Shown here piece after piece: positions 44,601 to 56,120 of a DNA stretch of 64,000 nucleotides (position 1 is the stretch's first letter; each line of letters starts with the position of its first letter). Under the pieces are notes generated by a model. It saw only the letters and a program-made list of their open reading frames with translations. It did not search any database and was not told the DNA's origin. Source of the DNA: Macrolepiota albuminosa (Eukaryota; Basidiomycota; Agaricomycetes; Agaricales; Agaricaceae). Both the position numbers and the translations under genes were made by a program. Location: the NCBI GenBank assembly GCA_027475525.1, contig JAMWFC010000054.1, positions 558,001 to 622,000 of the forward strand, read 5' to 3'.

Positions 44601-47600
44601 TCGGCATCCTTGCCCTTGATAGCAACTTTCCCTTCACCTTTCGAGGCAAGTACTAGACGAGGACCTCGCGTTAGCAGGTAAGACGTCTCAAGCAGAACAA
44701 CGGCCAACCATCTATATAGGTCGTCCCAGCAGGCGTTAGCCAGATACCAAAGTCAGATTCAGTCAAAGCATTGACTACGACTGGGTTTATATCATCACGT
44801 AATTGATCGATAATACGTGGAAGAGCCTCCTCGGGGGCGACGAATGCTAAAGTGCTGATGGCATTGTACCCTGCGTCTGCAAAGCCGAACTTCGGACATA
44901 TTCTTCAGTCATGGTCAAGTATCGAGTATAACAACAACCCCTCACCTTGGCATCTGCATCCGATCCCCTCAGAATGAGGTCGAGAAGCTCGTCCAGATGG
45001 TTAGTGATCAATTCATGCGGGTCCAGACGTGCTCGTTGACACAGGTCGATCCACGTTTGCCGAGAATTACCACCTAAGAAGTCGAAATCAATAATTAAAT
45101 GGATATAGAGGTAATAGAATATACAGATGAGGTGGTGGTGACCAAGAAGGATGGCATTAACGACGATATTTTCCCTGATTTCGGGTTTTGTTTCCTCTGG
45201 GAAGGAAACAGCACTAAGCAACAGATTCGAGAGCCGCGAATGCTTAGTCCACAGAGTAGAAGTCTCGTTTGTAGACGTCGACGCAGCAGTTTTTAGAGTC
45301 GGCGGTCCGCGCGCCAGGAAGGAGGCGAGCCCATCACGAATGATGCAATTCGTGAGATCAGGAAGCGCTGCCGTGCTCCGTTCGACAACAGCGTTGACCT
45401 CTCGGCGAATCTCCGGTGTGGTTCCATCCAGGGAGAGATGGATGAGTACGAGACTAAGCTGTGTTCTACGAATTCAAGTCAGTTGGCTGTTGGCGTGAAT
45501 GTCTAACCAAAGAACGCACCGAAGATTCTCGTTCTTCGTAAAATCGTTCTTGAAGTAGAACAAAGCCGCCTCCCATGCTTTCAAGAGCCACTTCTCGTCC
45601 ATGGGATCGCTCAACTTCTGATACACCTTGTCCCACAACAAAAACGAAATTTTCGTCGATCCAGACGCTATCGACGTCAACGCCGGATTCTTTGAAATGA
45701 CATCATCTAAAGTAAGAAGTCCCATGTAAGTCTGTGCGGGAACAACGCAAGTAGCAACATACTGAACTTCCCGGTCTTCGCGAGCGGACCCAACAGCACC
45801 GTTGTCGCGATATAAGCCTCAAGAGGCCCCCCACTGGCATTCAGCGGATTCGCAGAAACATTCTTCAAGTTTCCCTCTAGCGCCGGCACGATCGCCTTTG
45901 CGAAACCTAGTGCCTGATCCTCCCCAAAATCGAGCCCGCAGACGAAGATTGTACCAGCCAGTACACAGAACGCACGACGCACTCCCGGCTTCACGTTACC
46001 CATTTCCTTCGCAATAAGTGCTGTCGTCTCAGGAGCCACCGTGCCCGACGCGGGATCTTTGAGGAGGAATATTATGTGCGAGGCGAGAGCGCCTGCAAGG
46101 ACTGCCGTAGCTCCTTCATGCGTCTCTTTCGCAAGAAGCGGGGTCGTGGTCTGGACGAGGGAGGCAGAGATACTAGACGAAGGGACTAGATGTGCGACCA
46201 TTGTATACAGTGCAATACGATGGTCTGGCCCAGTGGTCTTTCCGGTCTTTGGAAGGGCGAGGAGCTCGGTGACTGCGTGCGTAGTAAACTCCGAGGGAGC
46301 ATTGGCAGGGAGGAGTGTTTTGAATAGTTCAATGGCGCCCGCGCGGGTCGAGGGGTTGCTGGATTTGGCGCTGTTGAGAGTCTGCGTGAGGATACGACAA
46401 AAGACATCCGTGGTGAGAGGGCGGGCGTAGGCGGAGATGAAACTGGAGATAACTAGTATTCGAGTCAGCGGTTAGTTTTAGATGAAAAGGTTAACGAACG
46501 TGGCAAGGAAATATCGGGAGATCGTAGCACGGCCTTCTCGATCGTAGGAAGTATCGACTGGAGGAAATCTTGCTCTGACACGAAGTTACTTATAAAATCG
46601 CTATACGCGTTCTGATTTCGTCAGGATTATCTTAAGGTGGTTAAAAGGTGTACGTACGGATATGTAGGGCGGAATCGCAACTCTTGACATCAAAACGTGG
46701 GTCGAGTAAGAAGCAATGATTTCGTCCTGATTGAAGTGAATAAACAGTTGTCAAAAGGAAGGAGGACTCCTACTTTTAGTTCTTGAGTAAGTCGCAAGGA
46801 GGGTTCAGTATTGACGTTTTTCAGTCGTACCAGAACACTAACAGAGACGCCGAGCAGTAGCGTCATTTTAAGCGGGGACTGGCTCGACTTCGTGATGGCT
46901 AACAAAGTGTTAATTAATGTCGGTATCTTCTCTCCGGCCTGCTCGAATTGTCAAGATATGCAACGCGAAACACGCGTCCAACTTCTCTTACCGAACGCAG
47001 AGCACGTCTAACGCGTACCAAAGCACCATGCACCAGTGATTGTTTTGCCTTTGCTGAAGCGTTGATCATATCCAGCAAAGTTGCCATCGATCCCACAAGC
47101 ACGCGCCAAACGTTCAGGGACGAAAATTCAGGATTTGTGTTGACACAGGTAGTGTATATTCCACAGGACCAACTCAAAAGTACAAACAGGTCTGAAGACG
47201 CGTACGAGCTAGAATGAAGGGGAATAGAAATTGAACACGCGATCATCGGGATCAGGACAGAATCTGGCTCTGACCTCGGAGAACCGCGTTTTACGAGACG
47301 CGCGACTTCGTTTGAGAGCCAGCCGAGGATCTTCTCTGTGACGCCCAGCTTGACTTCGCTCGCCGTGCCGTCTGGTAACCCCCGTAGTTCGTCCCTCCTT
47401 ATCAACTCCATGCCGACTGCTTCGACTGCATCTCGCGATGCGTTGTCAGGATATCGCGGGTAAGTCAGTGTTAGTATCTTAAACACGTCCATGATTTGTG
47501 ATAAAGAGAGGTCTAAAACAATCTACTCGTCATTGAAGGTTTTGTACAGCAACCACACAACGAACCTGCATGTTTCGCCAGCGACAACAGCTCGTCCTGC

Positions 47601-47842
47601 AAAAACAGCACCCTTTCTTTCGTCTTTGCTCTTAATAGAGTATCTTGAGCATAGTCTAGTGATCTTTGCCAATCATCTAACACCCGATCTCGTTGCCACG
47701 AAAAGCCACTGGTACGTGCATCTGGATCATCCATGACTGTTGCGGATATCCACGATTGAATCTCTGCCCCGCTCAAAGACCCGGCGGACTTCTCCTGCTT
47801 CTTGAGCTTCGCAAAAGTCGCCCTTTTAGACAGATTGAACAA
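38631..47842 (-). CDS. GCN1: Translational activator GCN1 (HEAT-repeat protein)
   Basis: Very large HEAT-repeat protein that binds ribosomes with GCN20 and brings uncharged-tRNA signals to the eIF2-alpha kinase GCN2. Exons run from about 47842 to the stop at 38631, spaced by ~50-nt introns. The longest exon (41866-43098) holds the eEF3-like core (DVRRGMLSAGTAVLDRHG, YATRRGAAYGLAGVLKGTG, EPRQGVMFAFETLSSTLG, AARVIMGNLSGYGVKLILP); 40859-41890 and 39043-39927 continue the repeats (GFSLPKGVGPTVPIIIAGL), and the end is LLKELEDDSLDGLF. N-terminal exon: EIQSWISATVMDDPDARTSG. No ATG is visible at the very 5' end of the open frame; the start may be ATG at about 47734 or in an unseen exon. Confidence 0.96.
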
Positions 47843-48021
47843 GGATGAAGCAGGAATGTGAAGAGAACAGAAGCTAGAGTCAATAATTTTTCGTTCAGTG
47901 ATCGTGGGAATTCGTCTTATTGACTGTGGGACCTGTTTGTTAAAAGATTTATAGACGTTTCTTTCCTGAACAGTAACCTCGCGGCTGATCTTATCCCTCG
48001 CAGTTTGCTTTTGACCTCAAT
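47843..48021. promoter_or_regulatory. Shared divergent promoter region of GCN1 and CTK3
   Basis: Only about 180 bp separate the left gene's open frame and the CTK3 ATG, so both promoters must overlap here. CT-rich tracts are present (TTCTTTCCTG, CCCTCGCAG). No specific site is assigned. Confidence 0.5.
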
Positions 48022-48980
48022 ATGGACCCTTTTGAAGTAAGGATGCAATTCCTTGCTTTGCTGAGACGACTGAACGCGTCAGTAAACAGTTCGTACTCTA
48101 TAATTTTCACTAAAACGTGAGTAGCGCAGGTCCCAACAGTCGATACAAAGAGTAGTCGGTTTTGCCGTTAAATACTTTCCTGGATGTGGAGAAGATCTAT
48201 GGGACTGTATTGTTGAAGAGTGTCAGAAGGTATGTTGCTTGATAGCAACCGCAATACTAGCCTGACGAATTTCTAGGGCACAGTCAACTCACGTATAAAC
48301 ATCCTCTATTTCCTCGATAGCCTGTGCGAGACATGTCTCCTCGTCAAAACGCGTGCGAAAGGTCAAGACAGAGAATCAAACCTCTACGTGAACTTCGTCG
48401 CTCGCGACCTGGGCAAAATCGTCGAAAATGTCGTCCCAAAAGGCCGGCAAGGGCTTCCAAATCTCGTCAGCACGAGACAAGTGAGAGTTTTCTCAAATCT
48501 CTCTCTATCATGTTCTGAAACTCCTTTCAGATATTACAAAGTTGGCGAAGTAAACGAGTCATTGATCCTCAAACGGTCGACGACGTCCTCACATGCCTCA
48601 ACGACCGCCAAACCGCCCTCGATTCAACGAACCCAACCTCGCCTGCTTCCTCCTCCCACCACCATCACCATGCACCACTTCCACGCAACGAAGTCTTCAA
48701 ACGCATCGAAGAAGATAGGGAACGACACAAGCGCCTTCGCGAGCGACGTTGGGTGCAACCAATTACCCATAATCCCTCTTCGTATCAACAACCCCTGCTG
48801 GCTTCGTTCATGCCGCTCACGAACACCGGTGACGGGGCGCAAGAGTTGACAATCGACATTGAGTTCGAGAATGAGTGGGAGACGACAAGCGATTGGAACG
48901 AGGACGATGTAGAGGCGGCGACGGAGGAGGCAGATTTGTGTTTCCCGGCTGAGGGAGAGGGTCCAATGGATCTTTCGTGA
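48022..48980 (+). CDS. CTK3: CTD kinase subunit gamma (CTK3)
   Basis: Non-catalytic subunit of the CTDK-I kinase, which phosphorylates Ser2 of the RNA polymerase II C-terminal domain. Exons 48022-48077, 48130-48229, 48277-48480 and 48531-48980; introns start GTCAGT, GTATGT, GTGAGA and phases match. The N-terminus MDPFEVRMQFLALLRRLNAS begins a CID-like helical domain (VVGFAVKYFPGCGEDLWDCI, INILYFLDSLCE, NLYVNFVARDLGKIVENVVP). A second part (ILQSWRSKRVIDPQTVDDVL) has the conserved CTK3 end-of-domain helix. A His run and an RERH-rich segment precede an acidic tail ending PMDLS. Complete-looking. Confidence 0.88.
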
Positions 48981-49338
48981 TTGCGGTAGCCTATGGTATT
49001 TATTTTTTACTCTTCGACTATGTAGGCTTCCACCTCTCTGTCATTTGAGAAATCTTGTCGTCCGCGAACCATGCGGAAAAGGATGAGGTTGGACTAACTG
49101 TCTCAATACTTTATCGACATAGCAGCAAGGCCAATTGAGAAGGACCCTTGACTTCCCCGGACTTGGCAAGATTCCACCTCGCAAAAAAAGACAAAGTATC
49201 GGTCAAAGTCAAAGATTTGGACTCGGAATGTCACGAATACTGAGCAAATTAGAGTTCATACATTGTCCAACTGGCGAAAGTGGGCATCATGTCCAAGTCA
49301 ACTTTGGACAAAAACACCTTTTTAAAGAGGCAATGCAA
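48981..49338. other. Intergenic, no gene seen
   Basis: CTK3 3' flank up to the tRNA gene. A short frame at 49135-49383 overlaps the tRNA and is not supported. Confidence 0.5.
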
Positions 49339-49428
49339 TGCATTAAGGGGGAATCGAACCCCCGGCGGGTCGAACTTTTCTGAATATGTTTATGGCAACG
49401 ACCCAGGTTACCACTACCCCATTAATGC
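49339..49428 (-). tRNA. tRNA, probably Gly (GCC), with a ~20-nt intron
   Basis: The minus strand folds as a tRNA: acceptor GCATTAA pairs with TTAATGC, T-stem/loop GGGGGTTCGATTCCCCC (B box), D-arm GGGGTAGTGGTAACC (A box) and anticodon stem GGTCG/CGACC. The anticodon loop TTGCCA is followed one base after the anticodon by a short intron (about TAAACATATTCAGAAAAGTT), the canonical nuclear tRNA intron position. 90 nt in total, about 70 after splicing. The anticodon assignment depends on where the intron is cut. Confidence 0.85.
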
Positions 49429-50762
49429 GTATTGTTATACATCATATAGACCTTCTTATACCTTGGACTCCGTGGTTCACCTTTCTACATTACATTCTCA
49501 TTCTCAAACGATCATTTACAACCTCTATGGGTTAGTCGATTCTATCATACCCTGGCATGCCTTCCTTAGCACTCTCACTCAATGAATGGTCGTATTGAGC
49601 AGTTGTATGAGCTCTCCTAATTCGCTGAACTCGAACCAGCTACTTACGGAAATGGCTTTCGAGACATGGATTTGAACCTTGTGAATATCATGGAAAAATC
49701 CCTAGTAAAAAAGAAGTTTTACTTGAATGGTCTATTTTGGTTGTCGGCCTTAGCTATAGAGGTTTTATACCTCATGGACACAATACTTATACCATCACTG
49801 AAGCGTACTCGCAAATGTACGCTCATCGATTGGCATGCCCAATCGCTTGGTTCCAAATTAGTATGTCTTTAGTGTTTATCTTTCACTTGCACCCCTGCCT
49901 TCGCGGCCGTAAAGACAGGAGGCTCGGAGGAGCAGTCAGGTATACTGTGGCAGTGCACAAATTTTTGGAATCGACGACCGACTTTCCAAGTAATTGAGGC
50001 TAAACATCCATACATCGTGTCCAGGAGGGAGGAGGATGTCATACCTGGCAGAAGTTAGCATCGTTTCCTAATACCATGTATAGACCAAGGCTTGTTTCAA
50101 CTCCATTTCCAGCACAATATCTCGTTGCAGGCTCTTTTCCTTCACTTATGTGCCAACCCATTCACAGGCATTCCGGGTTCCTACCGCAATTTTCTGTGGA
50201 CGCCAGGTTGATGTATAGTGGAGGGGAAAGACCGTCTACGGACATACCTGGGGTAAGCACCTGACAACAAGAGTTGAATCACCTTGCTGGATCAAGGGAG
50301 ATTACGAATAACAGCTCTCACGGTGCTCCTGAGATCACTGCGTTGCTAGCAAACATATTGAGTTTCGATAGTGACCATCGGACGGTGTAGCGGCGTTCTT
50401 CCAGCTTGGTAACAGAAATGATGACAAATTGGAACTGTGGTTGCATAATGGGATAAACAGATGACACACCGAGTTCTGACCATTATCAGTAAAGTGGTGG
50501 AAAGGCCGGCCCATCTTATTTATGGACACTCGAGCATCTGTCAAAAAAACCCTTGGCAATAAAACGTTCGAATTTTTGTAAGCCGTAAAGATATTCACAG
50601 CAGAACGGACACTAGTCATATCTCATAGTTCAGACGAGAAGGCCGAAACACAGCATGGACAGTTTAAACTCCCAAGGTTAGATCAGTATCTCAATAAATT
50701 TTGCCGAACCCATAGACGCAGTGTTCACTGGAGGAGGTGGAGCACGGTGTTTGAGTTCTATC
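49429..50762. other. Gene-less stretch between tRNA and the interrupted gene
   Basis: 1.3 kb with scattered short open frames on both strands but no domain or splice pattern I can support. Confidence 0.5.
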
Positions 50763-50906
50763 TCAAGACGCGGCTCGTTCACAATGTTGCTGCAAGCTAC
50801 AACCACACCGTTGACTTGATGCATTTTCGACCTTCATCCATGAAATACATGTAATTATCTCTCTAAAAAAGAATAATAATGATCTTTGAAATTTCGATAT
50901 GCATAC

Positions 50907-51277
50907 TGTTAGAATCAGTTCCTCACGACCTAGATAGAACAATACAAGATTATTCCTCAGCTCGTTATAATCGACTGTATTCGGACTGTACCTAGATAGA
51001 ACAATACAAGATTATTCTACGGTGCAGTCAGTAAATGTACGTGTCCATGGTAATTGTAAGTTTTACTCACCCTCAGCTCGTTATAATCGACTGAGGGTGG
51101 TATTCTGTATGTACGTGTCTTTTATATGTATGTAAGAGGACAATGGGACCATTGTGTATAAGGATAACAAAGGAAGAGAGTGGCCAGTTATGGTGGCGTC
51201 TGTGGGCGTATGTGATATCTGTGATAATGAATGTGGGCGTACGTGATGATGCGTGGTGACGTCGTTACCGTCTAACA
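50907..51277 (-). repeat. 3' LTR of element C
   Basis: 371 bp, TGTTAG...CTAACA. Internal duplications of CCTAGATAGAACAATACAAG and CTCAGCTCGTTATAATCGAC are visible in both LTRs. Confidence 0.97.
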
Positions 51278-51294
51278 CTCCTCCTCACCACGCA
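51278..51294 (-). other. Polypurine tract of element C
   Basis: The minus strand reads GTGGTGAGGAGGAGTG directly before the 3' LTR, the plus-strand primer position. Confidence 0.7.
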
Positions 51295-51329
51295 TAACGA
51301 TACTCCTCCTCGCGTGGAATCGTGGCAGT

Positions 51330-54300
51330 TCATCTGAGACCAAGTCGGGGGCGGAGATACTTGAAGGCAGGTGCGGCTAACGCTTTCGTGAATATGTCGG
51401 CGGTGTTCTCCTTTGACGAGACGGGATGCAGAACTAGCTCTTCAGATTGCACGCGTTCGCGGAGGAAGTGGTACTTTATGTCCACGTGTTTTACGCGTGC
51501 ATGTAGCAGTGGGTCCTCGGATAGAGCGATCGCGGAGTCGTTGTCGCAGAAGATGGGTGTCGGTTGATGTGTACAGTCGATGTCAATATTTTTCAGTAGC
51601 GCACGTAACCAGATCCCTTCTTGTGCACTTTCGAACGCCGCCATATACTCGGCTTCGCAGGACGAGGCGGCTACGGTTTTTTGTTTCCTGACAGCCCACG
51701 AAACAGCCCCGGTGCCGAGATCCCAAGCATATCCCCCCACACTCCTTCTCGTGTCGGGGCAGCTGGCCCAGTCTGAATCCGTGAACCCTCTCAATTCGAC
51801 ATTCCTCTTCCCTCCTAGGTGTAGCTTCAACTCTCGAGTGCCCTTAAGGTAGCGTACAAGGCGTATGGCGGCATTCCAGTGCACCGTCGTGTATGAGTCT
51901 AAGTATTGCGTGAGTTGCTGCACGCCGAAGGCGATGTCTGGGCGCGTCGATATGGCGAGGTACAACAGGCAGCCCACGAGATGCCGGTAGGGAGTCCGTT
52001 CAAGGGCTCGCTGTTCCTCCGATGAGAGGGTATCTCTGTCTACCCGTCGCAGCTTAGAGTTGGGGTCCATCGGAAGCGTTAGAGGTGTCGCATTCTTCTG
52101 GCCGAATTGATCAATGATTTTATCGATGAGTGCGATTTGCGAGAGCTTCACGGTGTGGCTTGGGCGATCCCACTCCACTGCGATGCCGACCACAAAACGG
52201 GGCAGACCAAGGTCGGAGATAGTCCAAACTTGTCGCATCTGGTCTTTGAATCGATCGTTCTCCGCCTTGCTGCTAGCAATCGAGAGGAAGTCGTCCACGT
52301 GGAGTGCTGCAATGATAGTGCCTTGATCAGTGTTACGGTAGTATATGCATGACTCGCATGCAAGACGCCTGAAGCCCCATGATACCATCTTTTCGTTTAC
52401 TGTCCCATTCCAGATTCTCCCTGCCTGTTTCATCCCGTACAACCCTCGCACTATCATCCATACCCAGTCCTCCTTGCCTTCTTCTTCGAATCCATCGGGT
52501 TGTTTCATGTATTGTACTTCGTCTTCCGGGAGTATGCCGTATAAGAATGCGGTCTTGACGTCGATCTGAGTTGCATCCCAACCTTTCGCCGCTGCGAGGT
52601 GAAGCAGTATGCGCCACGATTCCATGCGCGCCGTGGGTGAGGTCGTCTTTGTGTAGTCGCGCCCTTGTACCTGTTTGTAGCCTCTGAACACCAGTCTCAC
52701 CTTGAAACGAACCGCCTTCCCATGCTCATCCCTTTTGATCTTAAAAACTGGTCTCCCGGTCCTCACTTTCTGTCCAAGGGGCACGTCCGATCGGGGAACT
52801 AGCCTATAGACCCCCATTTCACGTAGTGAGTTCAACTCATCGCGATAGGCTGCTTCCCACTGGGCTGAGTCGCCAGACATTTTTGCCTCGTTCCAGGTAC
52901 ATGGTTCGTCGCTGATGTGTAAGGTCACTGGGTCGTTGTTGAGCTCTTCAGTGGCGGTGAACAGGTCCTCTATGTCTTCTAACGAAGCAATGTTAGTGAG
53001 ATTTGGGATGTCTGGCTCACGATTAGGTTCCACGGCTTCTTGTTCGACTGCCGTTGGCGTCTGGTTCTCGTGTCGGCGTTCAGTTCGAGTGGCGCGCCGT
53101 CGTTCCCCAGCTTCGATGGACTCCTGCACGGCTCGCTGTACGCGGGTTGGAGGGGCGTTTCCTGGATCTGCCCTCTCAGTAGGTATTGGGATACGATCGG
53201 ATCGTCGCAGTTGAGGGAGCTGAGGAGCAATCGGAGGTTCCGCTTCGGGAAGGAGCTGGATGGGCTCTGGAGGATTTTGGGGCATCGGCTGAGAGACTAA
53301 GTCGTCATCGTACGTCGCTGATCTCGAGGGTTGTGGACTCAGGGGATGTGGCTCCTCCTGTACTGGATGTTCGGATTGAATGGGTACAGGTGGTCGAGGG
53401 TGTGCATCCTGACTTTCACAGAATTTAACGTGGTACGTCTCGTAGATTTTACCGGTCGTGCGTTCGTAACACCTGTAGGCTTTCGAGTTCAGTCCATACC
53501 CAATGAGTATGCACTCGATGGATCTTGCGTAAACCTTCGGGTTATGGGTCGCAAGTATGAGCACAAATGCCTTACAGCCAATTTCCCGTAAGTATGAGTA
53601 GTCAGGCTTACGTCCTGTCCACGCCTCGTGAGGGGTAATGCCATTTAGAGACTTTGTCAGCGTTCTTTTATGAAGGTGCGATGCTGTTAAATAGAACTCA
53701 TCCCATAGGTTTGGTGGACATCCGGCTGCCAGACGCATTGCCCGTGCCTTCTCCATGAGAGTTCTATGTAATCGTTCGACCTTCCCAATATGGGCGGAGG
53801 TGTATGCAGCCCCGAATTGCTGTTGTGTCCCTTGTGAGAGAAGCCATGCCTCCATCTCGTGTCCAGCGAGTTCCCCATCGTGTCCAGTTCTATACGTCCC
53901 AAGCTTGCCCTGTATCTCGTTTTCTCGCGCTGTCTGCCAGGCTTTTAGATGTAGTAAGGCATCTGCCTTTCGTTTTAGTAGGACAGACCAGTGCTGGCTG
54001 GTATAATCATCAACGATGTTCATTACGTAGGTATAGCCATTTCGTGATACAACTGCCTGCGGGCCCGTCAAGTCCACCCAAACTATCTCCAGTCTACGAG
54101 TCGCCCTTCGCCCTTCCTCCCGCACTTTTGGCACAGCGTTCCGGGTCTGTTTCCCGAGAATGCATGAGTCGCATTTCAGTGGTTTGGAGGCGAAGGTGGA
54201 AGGCGTACCTGGGATCGAACCAGATCTAGCCATGTCCAAGACTGTCTGGTAGTTGGCGTGCCCGAGGCGGCGGTGCCATGTTTCCAGGTCAGCGGCACTC

Positions 54301-54761
54301 GTAGACGTGAATGCGTGATGCTCGGTGAGTGCGGCATTGATGTTAAGCGAGTAGAGACGTTGATTATTCGTGAGCGGTCCCTGCGCTATCAGCGTGCGAG
54401 TGGAGCGATCAATGATTCTGACTGAGACGTCGTCAAAAATCGTATCGTGACCAGATATGGCTAGCGAGCTAACAGAGATTAGGCGGACAGTTGCATTCGG
54501 GATGTAGAGAGCATTCTCGAGTTCTATGTTTACCCCTTTCGCGACATGTAAACGAATAGTTCCCATGCCAATTGCAGCTACTGACGAGCCCCCAAGGCCT
54601 CTCACGGTACGGGGTGGAATAGATTTCAGTGTGACGAAGTCGCTACGACATGGGGATATGTGGACGGTGGCGCCCGAGTCCACTAGAAACGGGATACGGT
54701 CCATGGATGCGATGGGGCTGTGCTTTGGTTGGGTAGCGGGTGCGATGCCTGTGGCTAGGAT
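51330..54761 (-). CDS. pol: Element C Pol (protease, integrase, RT, RNase H)
   Basis: After the single TGA (54762-54764) the same frame stays open to 51330; the first Met is at 54704. Protease: FLVDSGATVHIS. Integrase: zinc region HRRLGHANYQTV...CDSCILGK, core with WVDLTGP, YTSAHIGKVERLHRTLMEKA. RT: VKTAFLYGILPEDEVQYMKQ, GLYGMKQAGRIWN, catalytic HVDDFL. RNase H: TRPDIAFGV, DSDWASCPDTRRSVGGY, SSCEAEYMA and a C-terminal VKHVDIKYHFLRERV. All copia motifs are present without frameshift, so the enzyme is likely functional if expressed. Confidence 0.95.
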   Translation of the reverse strand: MLATGIAPATQPKHSPIASMDRIPFLVDSGATVHISPCRSDFVTLKSIPPRTVRGLGGSSVAAIGMGTIRLHVAKGVNIELENALYIPNATVRLISVSSLAISGHDTIFDDVSVRIIDRSTRTLIAQGPLTNNQRLYSLNINAALTEHHAFTSTSAADLETWHRRLGHANYQTVLDMARSGSIPGTPSTFASKPLKCDSCILGKQTRNAVPKVREEGRRATRRLEIVWVDLTGPQAVVSRNGYTYVMNIVDDYTSQHWSVLLKRKADALLHLKAWQTARENEIQGKLGTYRTGHDGELAGHEMEAWLLSQGTQQQFGAAYTSAHIGKVERLHRTLMEKARAMRLAAGCPPNLWDEFYLTASHLHKRTLTKSLNGITPHEAWTGRKPDYSYLREIGCKAFVLILATHNPKVYARSIECILIGYGLNSKAYRCYERTTGKIYETYHVKFCESQDAHPRPPVPIQSEHPVQEEPHPLSPQPSRSATYDDDLVSQPMPQNPPEPIQLLPEAEPPIAPQLPQLRRSDRIPIPTERADPGNAPPTRVQRAVQESIEAGERRRATRTERRHENQTPTAVEQEAVEPNREPDIPNLTNIASLEDIEDLFTATEELNNDPVTLHISDEPCTWNEAKMSGDSAQWEAAYRDELNSLREMGVYRLVPRSDVPLGQKVRTGRPVFKIKRDEHGKAVRFKVRLVFRGYKQVQGRDYTKTTSPTARMESWRILLHLAAAKGWDATQIDVKTAFLYGILPEDEVQYMKQPDGFEEEGKEDWVWMIVRGLYGMKQAGRIWNGTVNEKMVSWGFRRLACESCIYYRNTDQGTIIAALHVDDFLSIASSKAENDRFKDQMRQVWTISDLGLPRFVVGIAVEWDRPSHTVKLSQIALIDKIIDQFGQKNATPLTLPMDPNSKLRRVDRDTLSSEEQRALERTPYRHLVGCLLYLAISTRPDIAFGVQQLTQYLDSYTTVHWNAAIRLVRYLKGTRELKLHLGGKRNVELRGFTDSDWASCPDTRRSVGGYAWDLGTGAVSWAVRKQKTVAASSCEAEYMAAFESAQEGIWLRALLKNIDIDCTHQPTPIFCDNDSAIALSEDPLLHARVKHVDIKYHFLRERVQSEELVLHPVSSKENTADIFTKALAAPAFKYLRPRLGLR

Positions 54762-55949
54762 TCATTCGTTTGCAGTCGTCGAATGTTCCCTCCAGTCAAT
54801 ATTCGCATGGACCTCCCCGTACGCTGTGAAACCGACGTGTTCCCATGCCTCGGTACTATGGCCATGTGTAGAATCGTTTAGTGGCACAATAGTGCTGGCA
54901 AACGTGGCCGTCTCAGCGGAGGCAGGGGATGAGGGAGATGGAAGTTGTCCGAGTTGTGTTGGATCAACGTACCACATTCTCCCGTCTAGTCCAGTGACAG
55001 CTACGAAAGACTTCTCTGCCTGTCCCTTCTGCTGTGCACTCGGTTTGCCTTTCGATGCCCTCTGGGCAGTTTGAGCTTCAGTTATCGTCTTTCCAGCCAT
55101 TCCGCCGCCTTTCTGTACGCAGTACTGTTTTGTGTGTCCCCTACACGGCCGCTTGAGTGAGTGGCAGTTCTCGCAGCATATCGCCCCTGGTCCATGATTG
55201 TGACCTGGCAAGTCGGTATCGCGAGACTTATTGCCGCCCCCTTTCGCGCTCAAGGCCGTGGCATGGTTCGACTTTGCTTTGGCGTTGATGATGTTCTGCG
55301 CGTTTTCCATCAGAAGGCGGATGTCGGTGGGTTTGCATGGGGAGGACGTCGTGCATTTGCTAATGAGGGTGGACACCGAGTTTTGCAAGGCCTCAAAGGC
55401 CGGATCGTTAAGACTATTCAACAGGGCGATGCAGGTGAACAGATCTCTGTCCACCTCACCGATGTCGAAAGCTCTTCGGATGATGTCCGCGATACGCCCG
55501 GCGGTGGCAGGCAACGGCTCGGAGAGAGAACAGTAAGTGGACAGCGCCTCCTGAAGGAGCGCAATCTGCTTTATGGGACCCTCTCGTTGCGCGCGCGTTT
55601 TCAGGTCAGCGAAGCAATGCGCTGCTCCCGCATCCGTCTCGAGGTCCCGGTGTTCGGAATCATCCAATGCCGTTTTAATAAACGTGATGGCGAGCCGGTC
55701 ATTCAGGCCCCAATTCGCGTGGGCACGAGGCTCGAGACCAGGGTCCGGGCGGGGTAAGATGGAATCAAAGACGTGAGCGTAAATGCCATTGAGGATGAGC
55801 GCGTCCTTCAGCGATTCCGTCCACTGGGTAAAGTTACCATCCGCCTGTTTATATTTAACGCCCTCCCATCGATGACGAATGACGCGCTCGGGGATGGAGG
55901 GGTTCGAGGCATCCGTCGGTAAGACGGTGGAGGGGGAGACTGGAGCCAT
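54762..55949 (-). CDS. gag: Element C Gag with zinc knuckle
   Basis: 395 residues from ATG 55949. The Ty1/copia Gag family pattern is clear: N-terminal WTESLKDALILNGIYAHVFD, then a helical capsid region (ITFIKTALDDSEH, ALSTYCSLSEPLP), and at about residue 255-285 a Cys/His knuckle-like motif CENCHSLKRPCRGHTKQYC that differs from the usual CCHC spacing. It ends at a TGA followed in the same frame by Pol. The Gag forms the particle; relative Gag and Pol amounts would depend on readthrough of this stop. Confidence 0.92.
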   Translation of the reverse strand: MAPVSPSTVLPTDASNPSIPERVIRHRWEGVKYKQADGNFTQWTESLKDALILNGIYAHVFDSILPRPDPGLEPRAHANWGLNDRLAITFIKTALDDSEHRDLETDAGAAHCFADLKTRAQREGPIKQIALLQEALSTYCSLSEPLPATAGRIADIIRRAFDIGEVDRDLFTCIALLNSLNDPAFEALQNSVSTLISKCTTSSPCKPTDIRLLMENAQNIINAKAKSNHATALSAKGGGNKSRDTDLPGHNHGPGAICCENCHSLKRPCRGHTKQYCVQKGGGMAGKTITEAQTAQRASKGKPSAQQKGQAEKSFVAVTGLDGRMWYVDPTQLGQLPSPSSPASAETATFASTIVPLNDSTHGHSTEAWEHVGFTAYGEVHANIDWREHSTTANE

Positions 55950-56120
55950 GCTGTACCGGATGCAATCGGTTCACGGAGGGCCAGGAGGAAAAAAAGAGAC
56001 ACGAGAGACAAAGACAAAGAGATGCGCGACGCGACGCGATGAGATCAGACGAGATAGGAGTCAGAAAAGGGGAGGTCCTGGTTCTAAACGTTCGACACTG
56101 TCTATAAGATGCGTCGAACA

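Noticed and set aside
49666..49872. Second tRNA near 49650-49700 (T-arm-like GGATTTGAACC)
   Set aside because: No matching acceptor, D-arm or anticodon stem could be found around it.
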